A DNA stretch of 64,000 bases from Mariniflexile litorale (GTDB lineage: Bacteria > Bacteroidota > Bacteroidia > Flavobacteriales > Flavobacteriaceae), in assembly GCF_031128465.2 (NCBI RefSeq), contig NZ_CP155618.1, forward strand, positions 1,931,501 through 1,995,500, read 5' to 3'. This document shows positions 1 through 9,777 of the stretch, piece by piece (within the stretch, counting starts at the first letter, position 1; each line of letters opens with the position of its first letter). The translations under genes were made by a program, and so were the position numbers. Under the pieces are notes generated by a model. That model made no database searches. It was given only the letters and a program-made list of their open reading frames with translations, and was not told where the DNA came from.

Positions 1-1021
1 GGATTTTAGTAGCTTCAGCTAAAAAGACTTCGTAGTCTTTACTTTGTAATAATCTAGAATTATCCTTACGTAAGGCTTTTACTTCATTAGTCATTAACAC
101 ACTATCAACTGGTGTTACAATATTTTTTGGAACTTTAGGTGTTTTTAAAGTAGACTGAATGTTATCTAATATTTTCGATTTATTTTCAAAAGAATTTGAT
201 AGCATATAGGTTTTTCGTCTTAAAAATTCTGAAAAATCTTCAAGAGATGCATGTTCTTTTTGGTCTTCAACCGAAATAGGTTTTCCAATTCTTACCTTAA
301 TAATACGCCGTTTCTGCGTTAATACTTCCGAAGGTAATTTGGCTGTTCTAAGCGTATCACTAATTTTTGAAAGTTTATAAAATAATCTGCTATTTTTAGC
401 ATGAAAGTAAATAGGCACTACAGGCACTTCAGCTTTTTTTACCAATTTCATGGCAGCTTCCTCCCAAGGTTTATCAACCATCAATTTACCATCTCGGTAA
501 GTTGATACTTCTCCTGCTGGAAAAATGCCTAACGGGCGACCTTCACGTAAATGTAAAATGGCATTTTTAAAACCTACAAGACTCGATTTTACATCTTTCC
601 TGTCCTCAAAAGGATTTACAGGCATTATGTAAGGTTTCATAGGCTCAATGCGATGCAATAAAAAGTTGGCAATTATTTTAAAATCTTTACGCTGTTCCAG
701 CATCAGTTTTAAAAGTAAAATTCCATCAATGCCTCCAAGTGGATGGTTTGAAACCGTAATGTAAGCACCTTCTTTTGGAAGTCGTTTTAAATCTTCTTCA
801 GGAATTTCAAATTTAATTTGAAATTCATCTAAAATTTTATCTAAAAAATCAACACCTTCAAGGTGTTTGTTCCGCATGTAAAATTTATTTATGGTAGATA
901 TTTTAAGTACTTTCATAAGCAGCCACCCAATAAGCGTTCCGATAAATCCATACTTATCTACGTTTATTACTTTGGCCACTTCTTTTGCTGAAACTAATCC
1001 TAAATCTTGTTGTTTGGTCAT
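1..1021 (-). CDS. OlsF-like acyltransferase, N-terminal part (cut by window edge)
   Basis: This reading frame opens with ATG at 1021 and runs without a stop through the window edge, giving 340 residues. It contains a PlsC-type lysophospholipid acyltransferase domain: the catalytic block SNHPLGGIDG lies near residue 95 and an FPAGEVST substrate-binding block follows. Near the window edge a new segment begins (LLQSKDYEVFLAEATKI), which resembles the start of the OlsB-type GNAT N-acyltransferase domain. A PlsC half followed by an OlsB half is the layout of OlsF, the bifunctional ornithine-lipid synthase described in Flavobacterium and Serratia. The gene follows lysC by 22 bases on the same strand. 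The PlsC call is firm; the OlsF call depends on sequence outside the window. Confidence 0.75.
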   Translation of the reverse strand, partial: MTKQQDLGLVSAKEVAKVINVDKYGFIGTLIGWLLMKVLKISTINKFYMRNKHLEGVDFLDKILDEFQIKFEIPEEDLKRLPKEGAYITVSNHPLGGIDGILLLKLMLEQRKDFKIIANFLLHRIEPMKPYIMPVNPFEDRKDVKSSLVGFKNAILHLREGRPLGIFPAGEVSTYRDGKLMVDKPWEEAAMKLVKKAEVPVVPIYFHAKNSRLFYKLSKISDTLRTAKLPSEVLTQKRRIIKVRIGKPISVEDQKEHASLEDFSEFLRRKTYMLSNSFENKSKILDNIQSTLKTPKVPKNIVTPVDSVLMTNEVKALRKDNSRLLQSKDYEVFLAEATKI

Positions 1022-1043
1022 GACTGTAAATGTACTAAATTGT

Positions 1044-2294
1044 TTATTTACTTACTACTTGAACAGTTTCTGGTGTTAATTGTTTTAATAGCACGGTTTT
1101 ACCTTCTTCAATTTGGTTAATTGCGTTTTGGGTGTAATGCCGAATGGTATAGAGTGATACGTTTTCATGACAAGTTACTTTAAATTTTGCTTTTAAATGA
1201 TGTAATAATTTTTCAAGATTATCATAAAGATTATCGACGCATACTGAGAAACTAATGGCAGAATTTTGAATAACATCTACTTTCATTTTATATAAATGTA
1301 ATAAACTGAATATTTCGCTGATACTTTCCTCAACAATGTATGAAAAGTCCAAGGAGGATAACGAGATTAAAACTTGATTTTTTTTAACGATAAAACAAGG
1401 AACCATAGGTTCTAAAGTAATGTTTTTTCCTATTCTTGTTCCAGGTGCCTCTGGGTTTAAAAACGATTTTACGTACAAAGGGATTTCCTTACCTTGTAAT
1501 GGTTGTATGGTTTTTGGGTGAATAACCGAGGCTCCATAGAAAGCCAATTCTATGGCTTCACGATAACTTATTTTGTTAAGTAATTGAGCGTGTTCAAAAT
1601 ATCGTGGGTCGGCATTTAAAATACCCGGAACATCTTTCCAAATAGTAACACTATCTGCGTTTAAACAATAGGCATAAATAGCAGCGGTATAATCGCTACC
1701 TTCCCTCCCTAATGTCGTTGTGAAATTATTGGTATCGCTACCTAAAAAACCTTGGGTAATGTTTAAAATGGTCTTATTGAAATTTGATAAAATAAGCTGT
1801 TGCGTTTCTTCCCAATTAACGTTTGCTCTTCTGTAATAATTATCGGTTTTAATATGTTCGCGAACATCTATCCAGTTATTTTTTATTTGAATGCTATTTA
1901 AATACTCACTAATAATAACTGTTGAAACTAATTCGCCATATCCTATAATTTGATCGTAAACAAAATTATAATCGGGCGATTTGTTAGATGATAAAAAGAG
2001 ATTAAGCTCATTAAAAAAAGAGCCTACTTTTTTAAATACTTGATGGTTTTCGTTATTAAATAAATCTAATAAAATTTCATTATGATATTTTTTAACCTCC
2101 TGTAAAGCACTTTGTAATTCACTTTTATTTTCAAAATAATTTTTAACAACAAGTTCTAAGGCATTGGTTGTTTTTCCCATAGCAGAAACCACAACGAGTA
2201 TGTTTCTATAACCTACTTTTTGTAATAATGAAGCAACATTTTTAACGCCATTAGCATCTTTAACTGATGCACCACCAAATTTGAATACTTGCAT
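1044..2294 (-). CDS. lysC: Aspartate kinase (monofunctional)
   Basis: Phosphorylates aspartate, the first step towards lysine, threonine, methionine and diaminopimelate. The 416-residue protein starts with the nucleotide-binding signature KFGGASVKDA and has the later aspartokinase blocks GREGSDYTAA and WKDVPGILNADPR (about residues 205-235). The C-terminal part, about 300-385, has the spacing of an ACT regulatory domain (LISLSSLDFSYIVEESISEIFSLL), so feedback control by an amino acid is likely. There is no fused homoserine dehydrogenase. It starts one base after the stop of the upstream acetyltransferase gene, which indicates co-transcription. Cytoplasmic. Confidence 0.92.
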   Translation of the reverse strand: MQVFKFGGASVKDANGVKNVASLLQKVGYRNILVVVSAMGKTTNALELVVKNYFENKSELQSALQEVKKYHNEILLDLFNNENHQVFKKVGSFFNELNLFLSSNKSPDYNFVYDQIIGYGELVSTVIISEYLNSIQIKNNWIDVREHIKTDNYYRRANVNWEETQQLILSNFNKTILNITQGFLGSDTNNFTTTLGREGSDYTAAIYAYCLNADSVTIWKDVPGILNADPRYFEHAQLLNKISYREAIELAFYGASVIHPKTIQPLQGKEIPLYVKSFLNPEAPGTRIGKNITLEPMVPCFIVKKNQVLISLSSLDFSYIVEESISEIFSLLHLYKMKVDVIQNSAISFSVCVDNLYDNLEKLLHHLKAKFKVTCHENVSLYTIRHYTQNAINQIEEGKTVLLKQLTPETVQVVSK

Positions 2295-2295
2295 G

Positions 2296-2775
2296 CTATA
2301 AGTTTGCTATATAGTCATTTATACCTTCCTCGCTTAAATGAACCACACACCAATCTTGTAAAACACGAGCGCCTTTTTTCTCATATAAAGCAATGGCTGG
2401 TTTATTCCAATTTAATACTTCCCAATTAATACGTTTAACACCCAATTGATGGCCATATTTAATAACTTCATCTAAAAGTGCTGTGCCTAAACCCAAACCG
2501 CGCATCGATTCGTTAACAATTAAATCTTCAAGATGCAAAATTTTACCTTTCCATGTCGAGAAACGGTTAAAAACGATGGCTATACCTTCTACTTTATTAT
2601 TTACTTCAGCCACAAAACACATAAATGCAGGAGATTCGTTAAAGCCATCATTTTCTAAATCCTTTAAAGTAACTTCAACAGCATCAGGTTCATTTTCAAA
2701 ATGCGCTAATTGATTTATTAACAATAGCACTTGTGGCATATCTTCTTTTTCTGCCTTTCTAATTGTGAAACTCAT
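2296..2775 (-). CDS. GNAT family N-acetyltransferase
   Basis: A 159-residue single-domain acetyltransferase. The acetyl-CoA pyrophosphate-binding loop is visible as RGLGLGTALLDE near residue 92, preceded by the beta-strand LEDLIVNESMRG. The C-terminal NKPAIALYEKKGARV is the usual GNAT end block. The acceptor cannot be told from sequence. The best match in overall form is the diamine/amine acetyltransferase-like group, but this is weak. It is the first gene of a minus-strand run with lysC and the acyltransferase and is divergent from fbp. Confidence 0.85.
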   Translation of the reverse strand: MSFTIRKAEKEDMPQVLLLINQLAHFENEPDAVEVTLKDLENDGFNESPAFMCFVAEVNNKVEGIAIVFNRFSTWKGKILHLEDLIVNESMRGLGLGTALLDEVIKYGHQLGVKRINWEVLNWNKPAIALYEKKGARVLQDWCVVHLSEEGINDYIANL

Positions 2776-2844
2776 AATTTTTTTAAATTATTTCAAAGAT
2801 AGTTTAAAGTTGAATATATAAAAGATTAATCTTGAGCGAAAACG

Positions 2845-2874
2845 TTGTAGTTCATTAAAAATAACGGATATTTG
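2845..2874 (+). promoter_or_regulatory. Predicted promoter of fbp
   Basis: A TTG at 2845-2847 is followed after 19 bases by GATATTTG at 2867-2874. This matches the Bacteroidota housekeeping promoter (TTG-N19-TAnnTTTG) with one mismatch. It would start the transcript around 2880, about 14 bases before the fbp start codon. Confidence 0.6.
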
Positions 2875-2893
2875 TAGTATAAAAATCTAATTT

Positions 2894-3901
2894 ATGTCTC
2901 ATAAAAAGCAAACCTTAGGAGAATTTATTATTGAAAATCAAGCATCCTTTAAATATTCTTCGGGTGAATTATCTAGTCTTATTAATTCTATTAGACTAGC
3001 CGCCAAAGTTGTAAATCATGAAGTAAATAAAGCCGGATTGGTAGATATTATTGGAGCTGCTGGTGATACAAATATACAAGGTGAAGACCAACAAAAATTA
3101 GATGTCTATGCCAATGAAAAATTTATTCAAACACTAACAAATAGAAATATAGTTTGTGGGATTGCAAGTGAAGAGGAAGATGATTTTATTACTATTAATA
3201 GTCAAGATGAAAATCATCAAAATAAATATGTGGTGTTAATAGACCCGTTAGATGGTTCTTCAAATATTGATGTAAATGTATCTGTAGGAACTATTTTTTC
3301 AATTTACAGACGTGTGACACCTGTTGGAAGCCCAGTAACTATTGAAGATTTTTTACAAAAAGGGAGTCAACAAGTTGCAGCAGGCTATGTTGTTTATGGA
3401 ACTTCTACGATGTTAGTTTATACTACAGGTGATGGTGTTAATGGGTTTACATTGAATCCTGCCATTGGGTCATTTTATTTATCGCACCCAGACATGCTGT
3501 TTCCAGAAGACGGATATATTTACTCAGTTAACGAAGGAAATTATATTCACTTTCCACAAGGTGTTAAAAACTATATTAAATATTGTCAACAAGAAGAGGG
3601 AGATAGACCTTATACTTCTAGATATATTGGGTCTTTGGTGTCCGATTTTCATAGAAACATGATAAAAGGTGGTATTTACTTATATCCTAAAAGTTCATTA
3701 AACTCTAATGGTAAATTGCGTTTGTTATATGAATGTAACCCTATGGCCTTTTTGGCTGAACAAGCTAACGGCAAGGCTAGTGATGGATTTACCAGAATTT
3801 TAGATATTAAACCAACCGAATTACACGAACGTGTTCCTTTTATTTGTGGTAGTAAAAATATGGTTGAAAAGTGTGAAGAGTTTATGCGTGATGCTCAATA
3901 A
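2894..3901 (+). CDS. fbp: Class I fructose-1,6-bisphosphatase
   Basis: Hydrolyses fructose 1,6-bisphosphate to fructose 6-phosphate in gluconeogenesis. The 335-residue length is normal for class I. The metal- and substrate-binding motif [10 protein letters not shown] lies near residue 117, an acidic ASEEEDDF loop near 95, and the substrate-binding NEGNYIHF and [13 protein letters not shown] blocks follow, then [23 protein letters not shown] near 260-285. It is a single-gene unit with its own promoter upstream and a strong shared terminator downstream. Confidence 0.95.
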   Translation: MSHKKQTLGEFIIENQASFKYSSGELSSLINSIRLAAKVVNHEVNKAGLVDIIGAAGDTNIQGEDQQKLDVYANEKFIQTLTNRNIVCGIASEEEDDFITINSQDENHQNKYVVLIDPLDGSSNIDVNVSVGTIFSIYRRVTPVGSPVTIEDFLQKGSQQVAAGYVVYGTSTMLVYTTGDGVNGFTLNPAIGSFYLSHPDMLFPEDGYIYSVNEGNYIHFPQGVKNYIKYCQQEEGDRPYTSRYIGSLVSDFHRNMIKGGIYLYPKSSLNSNGKLRLLYECNPMAFLAEQANGKASDGFTRILDIKPTELHERVPFICGSKNMVEKCEEFMRDAQ

Positions 3902-3915
3902 AAAAGATATAATAT

Positions 3916-3964
3916 TTAAAAACAGAAAATGCGAACTTCTCAGTTCGCATTTTCTGTTTTTAAA
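3916..3964. terminator. Bidirectional terminator between fbp and sulP
   Basis: Long inverted repeat with arms of about 20 bases (3918-3937 and 3942-3961), a 4-base loop TCTC, and A and T tracts at the ends. It sits between the convergent stops of fbp and the SulP gene and would work on both strands. Confidence 0.85.
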
Positions 3965-3978
3965 GCTATTCTAACCTT

Positions 3979-5841
3979 TTAACCTTTAGCTTTAATCCAT
4001 TTAATACAATCATTAAATGTGTTAAAAATATGTTCCTTTGGCATTAAATCAGGAATAATATCAATACGTTCCATCATGTATTTTGGTTGATCTAGTAAAT
4101 CAACAAACAGTGCTGTGATGTTGTTTTTATTAAGTTCTTGGAGCACATCTTCCATGGCGTACAAACCAGATTGATCCATATACTGCATACGGTCTAAACG
4201 AATAATAACCATAGATGCAGTAGTTGGAATTTGAGCCGATAAACTTTGGAATTCGCTTGTAGAACCAAAAAATAAAGGGCCTTTAATATGTTTAATAAAC
4301 ACCTTTTCTTTTAATTGCTCAGGAAAATCTAGCTCATCTTTCCAAGCTTCTTCCTTTAAAGATTTAACGTCAGAGCGTTCGGCCGTTAAATCACCTATTT
4401 TTTTCATAAACATTAAAGATGCTATTATAAGCCCGATTCCTACTGCGTAAACTAAATTCCAGAACGTAGAAAGTAGTAAAACAACAAACATAATAATGAC
4501 TTCTGAACTTACTTTAATAGGTCCAATTTTAGCATCTCTTGGTAAACTTGGTATCGCTTTAAGTCCTTTATAGTCCATAACTCCTATACCAACTGTAATT
4601 AATATACCTGCTAGCACTGCTGCTGGTATTTTAGATGCTATCGGGCCAAGACCCATTAAAATAATTAGAAGCATGATACCAGCAATCATACCTGAAAGTT
4701 TTGTTTTTCCTCCAGAATTGATATTAACTACAGTTCTTATAGTGGCTCCAGCACCTGGAATACCACCAAAAAGAGCTCCTATACTATTTCCAATACCTTG
4801 CCCAATAAGTTCTTTATTAGGTTTATGTTTTGTTTTGGTCATATTATCGGCTACAACACTAGTTAATAAGGAGTCGATGGCTCCTAACAATGCCAAAGTT
4901 AAAGCTGTAAAAATATAAGGTGTTATGCTGGCGATACTAAAACTTGTAAAAATTTCTAAATGTGGTATGGGTATGCCGCTTGGAATTTCTTCAATAGGTC
5001 TGTAGTTTACTCCAAGCGCAATAGCTGCTCCAGACACGACAACCAAAGCCACTAAGGTGCTTGGTATTTTGGTAGTGATACGTTTAAATCCATAGATGAT
5101 GAATATAGTGGAAAGAGCTAAAATTAACTCTAACCAGTTTATATTTTGAATCGCTCTAGGCAATACTTTTAAGGTTCCTAAAACACCAGATGCTTCATTT
5201 TTAGCGAGTGTTTTAGATTCTTTTAAAATATCATCGTCATTAATAAGTTGAGCTCTGTTTACCGTTTCTTTAAAATTTTCTAAAACTAAAATACCTTCAC
5301 CCGCTTCTTCTTTTAAAATAGTTTCTAAAATTAATTCTTCAGCTTGAGGTTTAAATTGGCTTACAAACTCGGTGTCTTCTTTTGGATAATATCCTATAGA
5401 AGGTAAAACTTGTGTAATTAAAATAATAACACCAATGGCAGTCATAAAACCAGAAACCACGGGGTAGGGAATATATTTTATGTATTTACCAAGTCCTAAA
5501 ACCCCTAATCCGACTTGCATAAAACCTGCTAATAAAAATACGATAAGTATGGCAGGTAAGGCTTTTTCCACATCGCCATCGTTTACAGCAATGATACCCG
5601 CAATTACAACCATACTCACAGCTGTCATCGGTGCTGTTGGTCCAGAAATTTGAGTACTTGTGCCTCCAAAAAGTGCTGCAAAAAAACTTAGAAAAATGGC
5701 ACCATAAAGTCCAGCGCTTGGACCTAGACCAGATGATACTCCGAAAGCTAGTGCAAGTGGTAATGCTACAATACCAGCAGTAATACCGCCAAAAGCATCG
5801 CCTTTTAAATTTGAAAATAGATTTTTCATATTGAAATTCAT
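3979..5841 (-). CDS. SulP family anion transporter with STAS domain (probable bicarbonate uptake)
   Basis: A 620-residue inner-membrane protein. The N-terminal half begins with the SulP signature (AGIVALPLALAFGVSSGLGP) and has about 10-12 hydrophobic segments. An unusual hydrophilic insert of about 50 residues lies near 165-230. The C-terminal 110 residues form a STAS domain (IRLDRMQYMDQSGLYAMEDVL). SulP proteins carry sulfate, bicarbonate or other anions. The nearby beta-carbonic anhydrase and second SulP gene favour bicarbonate, as in BicA-type carriers, but this is inference. It is the last gene of the cluster. Confidence 0.88.
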   Translation of the reverse strand: MNFNMKNLFSNLKGDAFGGITAGIVALPLALAFGVSSGLGPSAGLYGAIFLSFFAALFGGTSTQISGPTAPMTAVSMVVIAGIIAVNDGDVEKALPAILIVFLLAGFMQVGLGVLGLGKYIKYIPYPVVSGFMTAIGVIILITQVLPSIGYYPKEDTEFVSQFKPQAEELILETILKEEAGEGILVLENFKETVNRAQLINDDDILKESKTLAKNEASGVLGTLKVLPRAIQNINWLELILALSTIFIIYGFKRITTKIPSTLVALVVVSGAAIALGVNYRPIEEIPSGIPIPHLEIFTSFSIASITPYIFTALTLALLGAIDSLLTSVVADNMTKTKHKPNKELIGQGIGNSIGALFGGIPGAGATIRTVVNINSGGKTKLSGMIAGIMLLIILMGLGPIASKIPAAVLAGILITVGIGVMDYKGLKAIPSLPRDAKIGPIKVSSEVIIMFVVLLLSTFWNLVYAVGIGLIIASLMFMKKIGDLTAERSDVKSLKEEAWKDELDFPEQLKEKVFIKHIKGPLFFGSTSEFQSLSAQIPTTASMVIIRLDRMQYMDQSGLYAMEDVLQELNKNNITALFVDLLDQPKYMMERIDIIPDLMPKEHIFNTFNDCIKWIKAKG

Positions 5842-5927
5842 GTTAAAGTTTCTAAGTTAATTATTTAAAATCAAGAAATAAGTCTATATATAATAAAGTA
5901 TTGATTTCTTTCTTGATGGTGCTCTTT

Positions 5928-6584
5928 TTAAAAGGTTACAAATGCAATTAAATTAAACTGATCTCTACCTGAGGTCTCAAAAAACTGATTCATATATCCA
6001 GCTTCTAGTTTTAGATTTTTATTTAAGTTACAACCAATGCCTCCAAAAACTCTGTTTCTATCAAAAATAGCACTTTTTGTGTTTAAAAATACTTCATTAT
6101 ATGTAGAAACATAGTACTTACTTGTTTCAGAAAAAGGAATATTTAAACCTAAAAAATAACGGAAACGCATTTTAAAATCATCATCAACAAAGCGTTGTTC
6201 AAAACGGTATCGATGGTTTAATGTGACGCTTCCTATAGTTTGTTTAGATGTGAATTGCTGAAAAATTCGATGTTCGTTAACACTTATTTTATCATCAGTA
6301 TCTCCTATATAATTTTCAGATAAGATGTAGCCATAACCTAATAATACATTATTTTTTCCTTCGTTAAACGTGTAGCCTAAACCTGTTCTTATAAGTAATT
6401 GTTCTAAATCGCCAATAGCATTATAATTTCGGTATTGAATTTCGTTGTGAATATTCCATTTAGAATTTATTTTTTTATTCCCAATATAAATAAGCCAATT
6501 CCCAAAATTACTGTCTTGTGCGTTTATAAAGTTAGGCAACACTAACATGAATGTTAGTGCTACCATACTTATCCTCTTCTTCAT
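5928..6584 (-). CDS. DUF2490 family outer-membrane-type protein
   Basis: The start chosen is the ATG at 6584 (MKKRISMVALTFMLVLPNFINAQ), because it gives a clear signal peptide and leaves the carbonic anhydrase stop 16 bases upstream. A longer frame exists but would overlap that gene. The mature part of about 195 residues is made of alternating strands rich in aromatic residues (WNIHNEIQYRNYN, NHRYRFEQRF) and ends in phenylalanine (LIAFVTF), which is typical of an outer-membrane beta-barrel. Such DUF2490 proteins are of unknown function. Its position after the carbonic anhydrase suggests an envelope role in the same module. Confidence 0.8.
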   Translation of the reverse strand: MKKRISMVALTFMLVLPNFINAQDSNFGNWLIYIGNKKINSKWNIHNEIQYRNYNAIGDLEQLLIRTGLGYTFNEGKNNVLLGYGYILSENYIGDTDDKISVNEHRIFQQFTSKQTIGSVTLNHRYRFEQRFVDDDFKMRFRYFLGLNIPFSETSKYYVSTYNEVFLNTKSAIFDRNRVFGGIGCNLNKNLKLEAGYMNQFFETSGRDQFNLIAFVTF

Positions 6585-6600
6585 AATATGTTTATTCTTT

Positions 6601-7230
6601 TTATTCAAAAAATGCAACCTCGCCTGTATTAATATCATACATAGCTCCAACAATATCAATCTCATTATTGTCTTCCATTTCTTTTAAAACAGGGCTTTGT
6701 TTTCTAATGTTATTTATAGCAATGCTTACATTTTTTTCTGCAACATTATCAACAAAATCTATGTTTTTAGAATTTCTTAAGTTTTTATCTGTAGGTTCTG
6801 CCACAGCTTCAACTGCAGGCTTTATTTTAGCTAACATGCTTGTTAAATTGCCAAGTTTAGCATCGTCGCAAGCGCCTTTTATAGCGCCACAGCTAGTGTG
6901 ACCTAGTACCACTATTAATTTTGTTCCTGCTAGTTTAGATGCAAACTCCATACTTCCTAAAATATCTTCGTTTACAAAGTTTCCAGCAATACGAACACTG
7001 AAAATATCACCTAAACCTTGATCGAAAACTAATTCGGCAGATACTCTAGAGTCAATACAGCTTAAAATAGTAGCGAAAGGAAATTGTCCTTCACTTGTAT
7101 CATTTACTTGTTCTAATAAATTACGATTTGCTTTTAAATTGTTTTGAAATCTTTGATTTCCTTCTTTTAAATATTGTAATGCCTTTTGAGGGGTCATGGT
7201 TGATTGCGTTTCTCTTGTATGTGCTTTCAT
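6601..7230 (-). CDS. Beta-class carbonic anhydrase
   Basis: Interconverts CO2 and bicarbonate. The 209-residue protein shows the full beta-class zinc site: Cys58, Asp60 and Arg62 in SCIDSR, then His111 and Cys114 in GHTSCGAIKGA. There is no signal peptide, so it acts in the cytoplasm. It lies between a universal stress protein gene and a DUF2490 gene, with SulP transporters on either side, which points to a role in fixing imported or respiratory inorganic carbon as bicarbonate. PEP carboxylase, a bicarbonate consumer, is encoded 15 kb away. A start at Met12 is also possible. Confidence 0.95.
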   Translation of the reverse strand: MKAHTRETQSTMTPQKALQYLKEGNQRFQNNLKANRNLLEQVNDTSEGQFPFATILSCIDSRVSAELVFDQGLGDIFSVRIAGNFVNEDILGSMEFASKLAGTKLIVVLGHTSCGAIKGACDDAKLGNLTSMLAKIKPAVEAVAEPTDKNLRNSKNIDFVDNVAEKNVSIAINNIRKQSPVLKEMEDNNEIDIVGAMYDINTGEVAFFE

Positions 7231-7265
7231 AATGTTATATTGTTTTAATTTTGTGTTTACTTATA

Positions 7266-8090
7266 TTATAATGAATAATTTTGTTTTGCTGTTAATAGGA
7301 GCGAGACATTAAGTTTCTTAATTATAGACTTAACATCGTGTATTGTTTCTTTTGATTTATTTTTTGAATCGTTTTTCAATCTATCAACACACAATAGGTT
7401 AATGTTGTTTTTAGAAATGTAGTTTGATAAGTTATCAATAGCATTGTCATTTTCTTCAAATACATATTCTATAGTATTGATGTTTGTTGAAAAATTGGCT
7501 TTATTTAATACTTTCGATTTTTCAAGGATTTTAAACGATTTTATAGGTTCTTGGGTATGAGCCATTAAATCTTCAGCGAAAGTGCTATTAAGCATGGTTT
7601 CAATATTGTTCAACACACCTAATGATAGTTTTTCATTGGGTTCCAAAGTATTATGAGCATCTGCTATTAGAATAGTACCATTAAATTGTTTTAGAACAAA
7701 TTGAATAATTTTATCGCCACCCAAATTTATTAGATTGTTCTTTTTCTTTCCTAAAACGATGATGTCTGGTTGTTTTTCTTTAATGTAATTACCTATTTCA
7801 TGTTTAATATTCCCAAAAGCAAACGAATAATTTATGTTTATTTGATGATTCTCTGAAACAGCTTGGATGATCTCTTTTATTTTCTTATTGGTAGCAGTAT
7901 AATCATGATTAATGGTACGAATTGCAGACAGTTGGTTATCTCTTTCGACAACATCTGAAGCACTTTTTACATAAAAGAAATCTACCTCGGCATCAATCAT
8001 TTTAGCTAAACTAATGGTGCTTTTTAGCGTAGTGCTTGTCGATTTTTTTAAATCGGCAAGCACTAATATTTTATATTTATTTTTTTTCAT
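7266..8090 (-). CDS. Universal stress protein (two UspA-like domains)
   Basis: A 274-residue cytoplasmic protein. The first half (KILVLADLKKST...PDIIVLGKKK) has the UspA strand order, with a partly degraded nucleotide-binding loop (GGDKIIQFVLKQFNGTILIA). The second half is weaker but repeats the pattern and ends in SLLLTAKQ. It starts 6 bases downstream of the SulP stop, so it is co-transcribed with it. Usp genes often accompany transporters, where they may sense ATP. The precise role here is unknown. Confidence 0.78.
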   Translation of the reverse strand: MKKNKYKILVLADLKKSTSTTLKSTISLAKMIDAEVDFFYVKSASDVVERDNQLSAIRTINHDYTATNKKIKEIIQAVSENHQININYSFAFGNIKHEIGNYIKEKQPDIIVLGKKKNNLINLGGDKIIQFVLKQFNGTILIADAHNTLEPNEKLSLGVLNNIETMLNSTFAEDLMAHTQEPIKSFKILEKSKVLNKANFSTNINTIEYVFEENDNAIDNLSNYISKNNINLLCVDRLKNDSKNKSKETIHDVKSIIKKLNVSLLLTAKQNYSL

Positions 8091-8096
8091 GATAAC

Positions 8097-9689
8097 TTAA
8101 TTTAAACTTAAACTCGATTTTGGTCTCTCGTTAAAGAATTTGATAAAACTTGAAGGATTTTCTACAATACCGCGTTTTGAAACAAGTTTAATATCTATGT
8201 TTCGTTCTTCAGCTTTAAAGAGAAAATCTTCTAGAATCTCAATAATATCATTGTCTAAATATCTGGTTTTAATAAGATCCAATTCTAAATAGGTGTCTCT
8301 TGGTAAGCTTTCTAATTCCTTAAGAATAGCTCCTTTGTTAAAAAAAGTAACCTCTTCAGCAAGTGTCATTTTAATTTTATGTTTGCCATTGCTTTTGTCT
8401 TCAATATGAAGAAAATGTGAGTTTTGGTAGCTTTTAAGTAATATTACCACAATACCCACCATAAGTCCTAAACCAATACCAAAAAGCAAATCGGTAAATA
8501 CAATTCCAACTACGGTTACTATAAACGGAATCCATTGTTTCCATCCTAGTCTGTACATTGTTTGAAATAAAGATGGTTTTGCCAATTTGAAACCAACAAC
8601 TAAAAGGATAGCTGCTAAAACTGATAAAGGAATCATGTTAAGCAAGCGGGGGATTAAAATAACAGAGATTAAAAGAAGAAAACCGTGTAATATGGTAGAT
8701 AATTTGCTTTTCCCACCAGATTGAATGTTTGCCGAACTTCTAACAATTACTTGTGTAATTGGTAAGCCACCAATTAATCCAGAAATGATATTACCTGTAC
8801 CTTGTGCTAATAACTCACGATTTGTGGGTGTTACATTTTTATCGGGATCAATTTTGTCGGAAGCTTCTACACACAGCAAAGTTTCTAAACTTGCAACTAA
8901 TGCAATAGTAAAAGCCGTAACCCAAACATCAACATTCGTTATGGCGGCAAAATTTGGAAAACTAAACTGGTTTAAAAAATCGGTAGCATTATCAGGGATT
9001 GGCACACTAACCATGTGTTTTTGTCCTATAGATAATAAGTCATGGTTTTGGGTTACAGTAAAAAAGATAATCCCTAAAACAACCACCACAAAGGGGCCTT
9101 GGATTAATTCGAATATTCTAGATTTTTTACTTAATACTTTATCCCAAAATATTATTAATAATAAACTAACAATACCAATTAAAGCAGCTCCAGGGTGTAT
9201 ATTGCCCAACATACTGAATAATTCTGAAAAGGTATTACCTCCATCAGTTTCAAAAAATTCAAGATCCCAAGCAGATTCTTCATCATAACCAAAAAAGTTT
9301 GGTATTTGTTTTAAAATGATGATGATACCAATACCCGTTAGCATGCCTTTTATAACAGAAGAAGGAAAGTAATAACCAATAACCCCTGCTTTTAAAACAC
9401 CAAAAAGTAATTGAATGATACCACCTAATACCACGGCAACAAGAAAATTTTCGTAACCACCTAAAGTGCCTATAGCCGTTAAAACAATAGCGGCTAATCC
9501 AGCTGCAGGCCCACTAACACCAATTTTGGAACCACTTAAGCTTCCAACAACAATCCCTCCAATAATTCCAGCAATTAAGCCCGAAAACAAGGGTGCACCA
9601 CTGGCTAAAGCAATACCCAAGCATAAGGGTAAAGCAACAAAAAATACAACGATACTTGCAGGCAAGTCGTTTTTAATAGTTTTGAACAT
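8097..9689 (-). CDS. SulP family anion transporter, second copy (probable bicarbonate uptake)
   Basis: A 530-residue inner-membrane carrier with the SulP opening (PASIVVFFVALPLCLGIALASGAP), about 12 hydrophobic segments and a short C-terminal STAS-like domain (about 430-520; YLELDLIKTRYLDNDIIEILEDFL). It is clearly diverged from the 620-residue SulP at 3979-5841 and lacks that protein's hydrophilic insert, so the two are not a recent duplication. It belongs to the same operon as usp and the carbonic anhydrase (gaps 6 and 35 bases). Confidence 0.88.
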   Translation of the reverse strand: MFKTIKNDLPASIVVFFVALPLCLGIALASGAPLFSGLIAGIIGGIVVGSLSGSKIGVSGPAAGLAAIVLTAIGTLGGYENFLVAVVLGGIIQLLFGVLKAGVIGYYFPSSVIKGMLTGIGIIIILKQIPNFFGYDEESAWDLEFFETDGGNTFSELFSMLGNIHPGAALIGIVSLLLIIFWDKVLSKKSRIFELIQGPFVVVVLGIIFFTVTQNHDLLSIGQKHMVSVPIPDNATDFLNQFSFPNFAAITNVDVWVTAFTIALVASLETLLCVEASDKIDPDKNVTPTNRELLAQGTGNIISGLIGGLPITQVIVRSSANIQSGGKSKLSTILHGFLLLISVILIPRLLNMIPLSVLAAILLVVGFKLAKPSLFQTMYRLGWKQWIPFIVTVVGIVFTDLLFGIGLGLMVGIVVILLKSYQNSHFLHIEDKSNGKHKIKMTLAEEVTFFNKGAILKELESLPRDTYLELDLIKTRYLDNDIIEILEDFLFKAEERNIDIKLVSKRGIVENPSSFIKFFNERPKSSLSLN

Positions 9690-9777
9690 ATTATAATATT
9701 ATTTCACTCTTGATTATTAAACCAAAAGTTATTAAACGTGATTAGTTGACTTTTAAAAAGTCAGAAATAAAGCGAAA

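Noticed and set aside
891-1079. Plus-strand open frame of 62 residues
   Set aside because: It lies opposite the acyltransferase and lysC genes and has no coherent protein features; a shadow frame.
5928-6665. Longer DUF2490 protein beginning at 6665
   Set aside because: It would overlap the carbonic anhydrase by 65 bases and hide a clear signal peptide that starts at 6584.
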